From the NCBI RefSeq assembly GCF_037935975.1, contig NZ_CP149817.1, forward strand, positions 2,666,001 to 2,730,000: a stretch of 64,000 bases of DNA, given 5' to 3'. The translations under genes and the position numbers were made by a program. The notes beneath the pieces were generated by a model. It saw nothing but the letters and a program-made list of their open reading frames with translations. It was not told the DNA's origin and ran no database searches. Each line of letters starts with the position of its first letter. The first letter of the stretch is position 1. Below are positions 58,134-64,000 of the stretch, piece by piece. This DNA is from Teredinibacter turnerae (GTDB lineage: Bacteria > Pseudomonadota > Gammaproteobacteria > Pseudomonadales > Cellvibrionaceae).

Positions 58134-58487
58134 TTAAGATCGTAAGATAGGAGGGCGTTGGAGAGGACTAGGCACTTCAGAGGAGATGCGTTTACGATAA
58201 TCAGGGACATTTGTTCGTGCTTTTTGAAACGAAAAACTCAACGTTTTAACTAAAATCACGGGACAACCATGTCCATGGCAAAGGCTGCAGTGACTGCAAT
58301 CGTGCTCCTCTTCAAGCGGATCAATATTTGTTTCAGGCGGATCAATCTCGCCGAGCCCAATTAGAATATTATTAATTGAAAAATTATCAGAGCCTGACTG
58401 TGTTATCTGGTCTACATCCGCCATAGCGATGCTCGACTGAAAAACCGTCAATACGAGCATCAAATATATTAGGGTGGGTTTTACCAT
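58134..58487 (-). CDS. CzcI-like small exported Cys/His protein (operon 2)
   Basis: 117 aa from the ATG at 58487, which opens directly into a signal helix (MVKPTLIYLMLVLTVFQSSI). The longer frame to 58535 overlaps the upstream stop but has no signal-like start. The mature part is acidic, with a cluster HDCSHCSLCHGHGC and a C-terminal PSPLQRPPILRS like the copy at 50118. Likely a periplasmic modulator of the pump. Confidence 0.78.
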   Translation of the reverse strand: MVKPTLIYLMLVLTVFQSSIAMADVDQITQSGSDNFSINNILIGLGEIDPPETNIDPLEEEHDCSHCSLCHGHGCPVILVKTLSFSFQKARTNVPDYRKRISSEVPSPLQRPPILRS

Positions 58488-58531
58488 CAGGGCTGCCACT
58501 AGATTTCGATTAAAAAATACATAATAGGATG

Positions 58532-59239
58532 TCAAGAATTCACATTTAACTTGGGAACAATAAATATTTCTGTCTCGCCATTTAACACAAAGATGAAGTG
58601 TTCACTCTCACCAAGTTTTGTGCCGCTAACCAACCTGCCGCCATAAGCTTTTACTTGAATGGGGGCTAGTTCTATATTGCCTTTCATCAATAAATACAGG
58701 CTGTGTATCGCTGCAGGGTAAAAATGTTTTAGCCAATATTCGCGATCTTTCGATAATTGAGATTCCGAAATATTCGCAAATTGTATCGTTCGTTCCTTGC
58801 AATAACGGAAATGCACCTCGATGGAGGAATCTATGTCTGTTGAAAAGTTTTGAAATCCTAACTTAGGTAGGTTTGAGTCCCAAAACCTTAGGGTCCAGTT
58901 ATAGTCTGCGTCATTGAAATGCAGATCGGCAACATCGAGCCAATCCCCAGTATATGCGGCTGTGTTATTTAGGCGTATTTTATTGGCCTTGGCTAGTTCC
59001 TTTAAAGCATTGGTTATATCTTTGGCCGCTTGATCGAAATTGTTTGTTTTTTCCTGTACTACGGGGCTTAAATTGTCAAAAATAATGGCATTCACTGCCT
59101 TTTTTTGAGTTAAGTCCTCGATACCAATAGAAGTAATATTGTTTGGCCGATTGTTGCTAACGCAAGCGCAGAGCACGCCACTGATGAGCAATAGCATCAA
59201 TGGCTTATTGGTGAGTAGTTGTCGGATTGTATTGACCAT
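58532..59239 (-). CDS. Predicted lipoprotein of unknown function inside the czc operon
   Basis: 235 aa. A signal helix ends in the lipobox GVLCAC, so the mature protein should be lipid-anchored. The rest is a soluble alpha/beta protein with no recognised domain; notable are a central aromatic WTLRFWDSNLPKLGF and only one further Cys. It has no His or Cys cluster and so does not look like a metal chelator. It lies between the CDF gene (7 bp after its stop) and the CzcI-like gene, and has no counterpart in operon 1. Confidence 0.7.
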   Translation of the reverse strand: MVNTIRQLLTNKPLMLLLISGVLCACVSNNRPNNITSIGIEDLTQKKAVNAIIFDNLSPVVQEKTNNFDQAAKDITNALKELAKANKIRLNNTAAYTGDWLDVADLHFNDADYNWTLRFWDSNLPKLGFQNFSTDIDSSIEVHFRYCKERTIQFANISESQLSKDREYWLKHFYPAAIHSLYLLMKGNIELAPIQVKAYGGRLVSGTKLGESEHFIFVLNGETEIFIVPKLNVNS

Positions 59240-59246
59240 ATCGCGT

Positions 59247-60152
59247 TTAATTCAGTCGCAAGATGCGAACCGCCCCCCACATAACCAGGCCTGCTATTAA
59301 TAGGCCGATGACCAAATCTGGCATTTGAGACCCTGTCACCGCCACTAGAACTCCCGCTGTTATCACGCCCGCATTGGCCAACACGTCATTGGCAGAAAAT
59401 ATCCAGCTCGCTTTCATATGGGAGCCTTGGTTTCGCGATTTGAAGATCAACAAGAGACAGGTAATATTTGCTATCAAGGCCACGGCGCCAAAGCTCATCA
59501 TGAGCACCGAGACCGGTTCACTTCCATATAAAAAGCGTCTGGCAACCTCCGATAGAACACCCAGAGCAAGTGCAATCTGCAGCCAACCCGAAAAGTGAGC
59601 CGCTTTGAGTTTAAACTTGGCCGCCTTGCCCACTGCATATAGCGACACGCCGTAGACCGCCGCATCGGCGAACATATCCAGTGAGTCGGCGATAAGCCCT
59701 GTCGATTGCGCCACAATGCCCACGCCGAGCTCAAGTACAAACATGAAGGCATTAATGGCCAGCAGCCACTTTAATGCCTGAGCTTCCCGCGTTTCATTGA
59801 TTGTTGTCACTTCCAAGGCAGCCTGAACCGCATTGTGATCTACTGACTCGAATGAGACCAAGCTTGCCCCGAGGCCAACAGACTTCATGGCTTTTTCCAC
59901 TTTATCCGCCATATTAGGGTGATATATATGCACCTTGCGTCCGGGCAAGTCGAATTCGAAGACGACGGTTGCTTCAAAGCTAGCAAAAGCCGTACGAATC
60001 AAGTTCTCTTCGGATGGGCAATCCATCTTAGGAACGTCAAATACGCTCAGGTGGCTCATTTCAGCCTGAGCATCACTTTCTGCTTGCGATTCAGGTTGCA
60101 ATGACGTGTCTTGACTGGCATTGCAACCACAAGTCTTCGAGTCTTCAGTCAT
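59247..60152 (-). CDS. HMA domain fused to a cation diffusion facilitator
   Basis: 301 aa. The N-terminus is Cys-containing (TCGCNA). Residues 33-100 form a heavy-metal-associated fold with PKMDCPSEEN in place of the usual MxCxxC. A CDF membrane domain follows with metal-site motifs DSLDMFADAAVYG and FSANDVLANAG. The C-terminal cytoplasmic domain of CDF proteins is absent. It is the first gene of efflux operon 2, just downstream of a CadR-type promoter. It probably exports Cd, Zn or Co; the exact ion is not readable. A broken copy lies at 50529. Confidence 0.88.
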   Translation of the reverse strand: MTEDSKTCGCNASQDTSLQPESQAESDAQAEMSHLSVFDVPKMDCPSEENLIRTAFASFEATVVFEFDLPGRKVHIYHPNMADKVEKAMKSVGLGASLVSFESVDHNAVQAALEVTTINETREAQALKWLLAINAFMFVLELGVGIVAQSTGLIADSLDMFADAAVYGVSLYAVGKAAKFKLKAAHFSGWLQIALALGVLSEVARRFLYGSEPVSVLMMSFGAVALIANITCLLLIFKSRNQGSHMKASWIFSANDVLANAGVITAGVLVAVTGSQMPDLVIGLLIAGLVMWGAVRILRLN

Positions 60153-60181
60153 AGCTGGCTCTTGTTTATACAGTAATGGAG

Positions 60182-60212
60182 AGTGTAAACTCTGTAGTAA
60201 CTATAGAGTCAA
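60182..60212 (-). promoter_or_regulatory. MerR-type promoter/operator between the CDF and regulator genes
   Basis: On the minus strand: -35 TTGACT (60212-60207), a 19-bp spacer, -10 TACACT (60187-60182). The spacer holds the dyad ACTCTGTAG-taa-CTATAGAGT (60189-60209). It sits between the CDF gene and the divergent regulator, the usual place for CadR/PbrR control of its own and the efflux genes. Confidence 0.87.
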
Positions 60213-60230
60213 GAGGCGGGTTGAAGAAAG

Positions 60231-60653
60231 ATGAAAATTGGTGAACTGGCAAAGCGCAGCGGCTGCTCGATACAGACAATTCGCTACTACGAGAAAGAAG
60301 GCTTAATTTCGGCACCTGAGCGTACCGAAGGAAACTTCCGTTTGTATAACAGTGTGGTATTAGAAAAACTGTCTTTCATCAAAAACTGCCGTGCGCTGGA
60401 CCTGACCTTAAGCGAGATTAAACACCTAGTATCGTTACAAAACTCGCCGGGGACGCCGTGCGAGGCGGTAAATGAGATGATTGATACGCACCTGCTCGTT
60501 GTAGAATCGCGCATCTCGGATTTGAAAAAGCTTCATGGCGACCTCAAGCAGCTGCGGCTTAAATGCGGTAACGCGAGATCGGTCGACCAGTGCGGGATAT
60601 TGGGAGAGTTACTACCTAAACCCGAGCGCTCGCCAAGCGGTACAAGGAAATAG
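60231..60653 (+). CDS. cadR: CadR/PbrR-type MerR-family metal regulator
   Basis: 140 aa. It has the winged helix (IGELAKRSGCSIQTIRYYEKEGLI), a dimerisation helix, and metal-binding Cys77 (TPCEAVNEM), Cys112 and Cys121, close to the Cys77/Cys112/Cys119 set of CadR and PbrR that senses Cd(II) and Pb(II). It is divergent from the HMA-CDF gene and should control the two 19-bp-spacer promoters in the window. Its stop is only 2 bp before the ATG of the recombinase that follows on the same strand. Confidence 0.9.
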   Translation: MKIGELAKRSGCSIQTIRYYEKEGLISAPERTEGNFRLYNSVVLEKLSFIKNCRALDLTLSEIKHLVSLQNSPGTPCEAVNEMIDTHLLVVESRISDLKKLHGDLKQLRLKCGNARSVDQCGILGELLPKPERSPSGTRK

Positions 60654-60655
60654 GC

Positions 60656-61906
60656 ATGACAGATGTAGATCACTACATCCGAGCGGCAACACGCGATAAC
60701 ACTCGGTTAAGTTACCGTGCGGCGATTGAACATTTTGAAAGTCATTGGGGTGGCTTTCTTCCTACAACGGCCGACAGTGTGGCGCGGTATCTGGTGGATT
60801 ATGCCAATACATTGTCCGTGAATACACTGCGTCAACGACTAGCCGGTTTGGCAGCTTGGCATCTTGATCAGGGCTTCCCTGATCCCACCAAAGCCCCTCA
60901 TGTGAAAAAAGTCTTAAAGGGCATTGCCGAATTACACCCGGTCGTCCAAAAGCAAGCCAAACCGATTCAGCTTGACCAGTTAACGCTGCTGGTAAACTCG
61001 TTTGATCGTTTTATTGAAAATGGCTCGCCAAAGGAAGCGCTGCAATCGATCCGGGATAAAGCCCTATTGCTGATCGGTTTCTGGCGGGCGTTCCGCAGTG
61101 ATGAATTAGCCCGTCTCTGCGTGGAGCATATTCAAGCCGAGGCAGGGAAAGGAATGGAAATATTTGTACCCCGCAGCAAAGGCGATCATTCCCGGTTGGG
61201 ACGGCGATACAAGGCACCTGCATTACAACAGCTGTGTCCAGTTGAAGCCTATTTAGATTGGATTAGCGCAGCGCAATTACAAAGCGGGCCGGTCTTTCGT
61301 TCGATTAATCGATGGGGACAGGTATCCGACGACGCGCTCCATCCCGCCAGTATCATCGGGATCATTAAAAAGTGTTGTACGCAAGCCGACATCGACGAGG
61401 CAAACCTGTTTAGCAGCCACTCACTGCGAAGAGGTTTTGCCACCTGGGCCAATGCGCAAGGCTGGGACACGAAATCCCTGATGGAATACGTGGGCTGGAA
61501 AGATGTTCAGTCCGCGATGCGTTACATTGACACCCCAGATCCATTTGCTCAGTATCGTAGTGAAACTGGAATGGCTAAAGGCACTGCGCAAATCGAACGA
61601 GAAGAACAACAATCCATACAATCGTTATTGGAGGTCCTTCTTGTTCTTGAGCCCTACAGTAAACTTTCCAAGCGCACTGAACGAGCAAAAAAAATGATCG
61701 AGCGACATTGTTTGTCACCTTGGTCGATGAAAAAAAACGGCTCAGAAGGAAGGAAGTACGAAATTACTGTCGAGCACAGCGATGGTGATTCACTGGATGA
61801 AATCCTGGATGAACTGCTTCACCAAATGCACCAGATCGCTTCTGAGAATCAATGCATGCTGGAGGTCAACATTCGCGATCCTCGCACCGATAAACACTGG
61901 GATTAA
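60656..61906 (+). CDS. Tyrosine recombinase, probable TnpI-like resolvase of a Tn3-family element
   Basis: 416 aa. It has an N-terminal core-binding domain and a catalytic domain with Arg in WRAFRSDEL (about 143), Lys in SKGDHSR, HSLRRGF (about 262), Trp in GWKDVQ in place of the second His, and the Tyr nucleophile in MRYID. It lies 30 bp before a Tn3-type transposase; in the Tn4430 class of elements a tyrosine recombinase (TnpI) resolves cointegrates in place of a serine resolvase. A XerC-like or integrase role is the alternative. It begins 2 bp after the MerR gene, so the two are probably on one transcript. Confidence 0.88.
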   Translation: MTDVDHYIRAATRDNTRLSYRAAIEHFESHWGGFLPTTADSVARYLVDYANTLSVNTLRQRLAGLAAWHLDQGFPDPTKAPHVKKVLKGIAELHPVVQKQAKPIQLDQLTLLVNSFDRFIENGSPKEALQSIRDKALLLIGFWRAFRSDELARLCVEHIQAEAGKGMEIFVPRSKGDHSRLGRRYKAPALQQLCPVEAYLDWISAAQLQSGPVFRSINRWGQVSDDALHPASIIGIIKKCCTQADIDEANLFSSHSLRRGFATWANAQGWDTKSLMEYVGWKDVQSAMRYIDTPDPFAQYRSETGMAKGTAQIEREEQQSIQSLLEVLLVLEPYSKLSKRTERAKKMIERHCLSPWSMKKNGSEGRKYEITVEHSDGDSLDEILDELLHQMHQIASENQCMLEVNIRDPRTDKHWD

Positions 61907-61936
61907 TGCCCCCCGTTTTTAAAGGAACTTTAAGAT

Positions 61937-64000
61937 ATGAGCAGTCTGCACGAAACTGCGTATCCCAGGTTGCGCAGCACGGTTACCGAAAAAGAACTCA
62001 AGGAGTATTACACCCCTACGCCAGAAGAATTAAAATTGATTGTCTCCGAAAAAAAGCCGATCTTGCGCTTCGGTTTCATTCTGAACCTGAAATTACTTCA
62101 GCGGCTCGGGTACTTTGTACCCCTGGCTTCAGCGCCGCCAACCATCATGAAACACGTACTTGACGCCATAGGTATCAAACGGCCGATTACGCTTAAACAG
62201 CTTAAAGACTACGACCGATCAGGTTCTCGATCTCGTCAGCAGCAACAATTGAGGGAATATCTCGGAATAAAGCCATTCGGCTTAAGTAACCAACCCTGGC
62301 TCGCTCAAATTGCTGAAAATGCTTCAGCGACAAAGGAGATGCTCGCGGACATCATCAACGTGATGCTCGAGGAATTGGCGCATCACCATTACGAACTACC
62401 CGGTTTTACAGTCCTCAAACGAATCGCTCGTGCGGCAAGAAATAAAGTCAATGAAGACTGTTTTCGTGAGATCGGCCTGAATCTCTCGCCGGAAGCGAAA
62501 CAGAAAATTGATGAATTACTGAATCCTTCCGATGGCGCTTACAGTGCCTGGAATATTCTTAAACGTGAACCCAAAAAGCCGGGTAACAAAGAAGTGCGGA
62601 GCTATCTTCAGCATGTTCATTGGCTCCAAACATTAGGTGAAACTCTCCCTGAAGTCGATGTTCCTGTGGTGAAATACCGACAGTTTGCGCTGGAGGCTCG
62701 CGCGTTAACCGCCCCGGAAATGGCACGACTCAAAGTCAATAAACGCTACGCACTCGCCGTCATATTGATTCGCCAACAACACAGCAAAGCCTTGGATGAT
62801 GTGGCAAACCTGTACATCAAGATGCTGCGAAGCATGGAAGCGGGTGCCCAGGGCGCATTGAACAAATACATCCTGGAGCACCAAAAACAAATTGATGCCC
62901 TGATCTCAAAATTTCGCGACGTTCTTATCGCGTACGATCAAGACTCTGAACAATTAACCAAACTGCAATCGATTGGTACTGTCTTGGGAGATGATGCCAG
63001 CGCACTGATTGATCGCTGTAACCAGCACATCGCCTAAGCCGGGAACAATTACTACCCCTTTATGTTGAGCAATTACCGTCAGAAACGCGCTTTGCTGTTC
63101 AATTGTCTGGATATACTGGATTTGCAATCAACCTCCAGCGATACCAGCAGTACGTCACTGCTTATACTTCTAAAGAGCTTGCGCAGTACTCGATCCGAAT
63201 TTATCAGCGAAGAGACGCTTAATCAGCATTTGCCAGAGCCATTCGATACCCGTTGGTTCACCGAAAAATGGCGCAAGCTGATATTGTCGAACACGAAGAA
63301 TGATGCCGGAGAAACCGAAAGACGTTTCCATCGAAAATACCTCGAACTCTGGTTGTTGTTACACATCAAGCACGAGCTCTCATCGGGCGATCTGTTTATT
63401 CCCTTCAGCGCCGAATTTGATGACTATCGCGAGCAACTGGTCGATGATGAAACGCTGGATGAAGAATTAGACGAGTACAGCGAACAAGTAGAAATGCCAC
63501 TGAATGATGCGCATTTGTTTGTCACTAATTTAAAGCAGGAACTATCAGAGCGATCAAAACGGGTAGACGAGCGATTTCCATCTAATCTTCATGCCTCAAT
63601 CAAAGAGGGGAAACTGTCGATCAGTCCGATAAGAAGTGAACAACCGCTCGCCGAGCTGCAAAAACTCGATGCTCTGATTACGGAAAACCTTCCTGAAGTA
63701 AGCATCATTGACATCCTGACCGACACCGAAAAGTGGCTTGGCCTTCACAAACTATTTGGGCCGATGTCAGGGAATGAAACACGTATTGATGAACCGGAAA
63801 AGCGCTTCATTACCACATTATTTTGCTATGGCTGCAATCTCGGTCCTGTTCAAACGGCCAAGTCTGTGAAAAATATGAGCCGTAAACAGATCGCCTGGCT
63901 CAACCTTCGGCATGCCTCCGAAGATCGATTGGACAAAGCGATCACCCAAGTCGTCAACGCTTACAATAAATTTGATCTGCCTAAATACTGGGGCAGCGGC
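61937..64000 (+). pseudogene. tnpA: Tn3-family transposase TnpA with an in-frame premature stop (runs off the window)
   Basis: The first 366 codons (61937-63034) have the DUF4158 N-terminal region of Tn3 transposases (YYTPTPEEL, FGFILNLKLLQRLGYF). A TAA at 63035 stands where Tn3 proteins have a Tyr before AGNNYYPF. The same frame continues AGNNYYPFM and stays open without another stop to base 64000, with typical TnpA content (FSAEFDDYRE, KSVKNMSRKQ). The end and the DDE catalytic core lie beyond the window. A Tyr codon differs from TAA by one base, so a single nonsense mutation is the simplest reading. A sequencing error or stop readthrough are alternatives. The ATG at 63062 could also restart translation. 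Confidence 0.85.

Overview
The window looks like a marine or plant-polymer-degrading gammaproteobacterium of the Cellvibrionaceae type (Saccharophagus, Cellvibrio, Teredinibacter). This is inferred from secreted esterases that carry an N-terminal CBM2 joined by long polyserine linkers, a TonB-dependent receptor next to flavin halogenase-like genes, and a large NRPS. No rRNA or tRNA was recognised, so the placement rests on gene content only.

Region 1 (1-12.7 kb): the 3' part of a nonribosomal peptide synthetase. It begins inside a C domain and continues A-T, C-A-T-E, C-A-T-TE. A CmlA-like diiron beta-hydroxylase follows, so the product is probably a peptide with a beta-hydroxylated residue. 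The NRPS is a composition mosaic: a GC-rich core sits between GC-average ends. Region 2 (13-35.3 kb): plant cell-wall use. It holds a GH43 hydrolase, a TonB receptor / two halogenase-like flavoproteins / SGNH esterase unit, two CBM2-CBM-CBM-CE12 acetylesterases, an alpha/beta hydrolase + SDR + zinc dehydrogenase operon for sugar acids, and a CBM2-CBM-CBM pectin methylesterase. Together these fit deacetylation and demethylation of pectin/xylan, uptake, and oxidation of the products.

Region 3 (35.6-39.4 kb) is the most unusual. Three tandem cassettes each contain a decayed cas2 3' end, a near-identical leader of about 290 bp, a short CRISPR array (4, 2 and 4 spacers, all different), a degenerate last repeat and a terminator hairpin. 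No effector cas genes are in the window. The block lies between two remnants of the same GH39 beta-xylosidase 3' end. A broken integrase fragment lies at its right edge, paralogous to the intact integrase that follows.

Region 4 (39.8-64 kb): a mobile heavy-metal island. A tyrosine recombinase and a KfrA-like protein are followed on the minus strand by a CDF exporter and two successive czc efflux operons. Between the two operons are a PbrT/FTR1-like permease and a fragment of a CDF gene. A divergent CadR/PbrR-type MerR regulator, a TnpI-like recombinase and a Tn3-family transposase follow on the plus strand. Two promoters with the 19-bp spacer typical of MerR control drive the permease and the second czc operon. 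The transposase is interrupted by one in-frame stop and otherwise stays open to the window edge.
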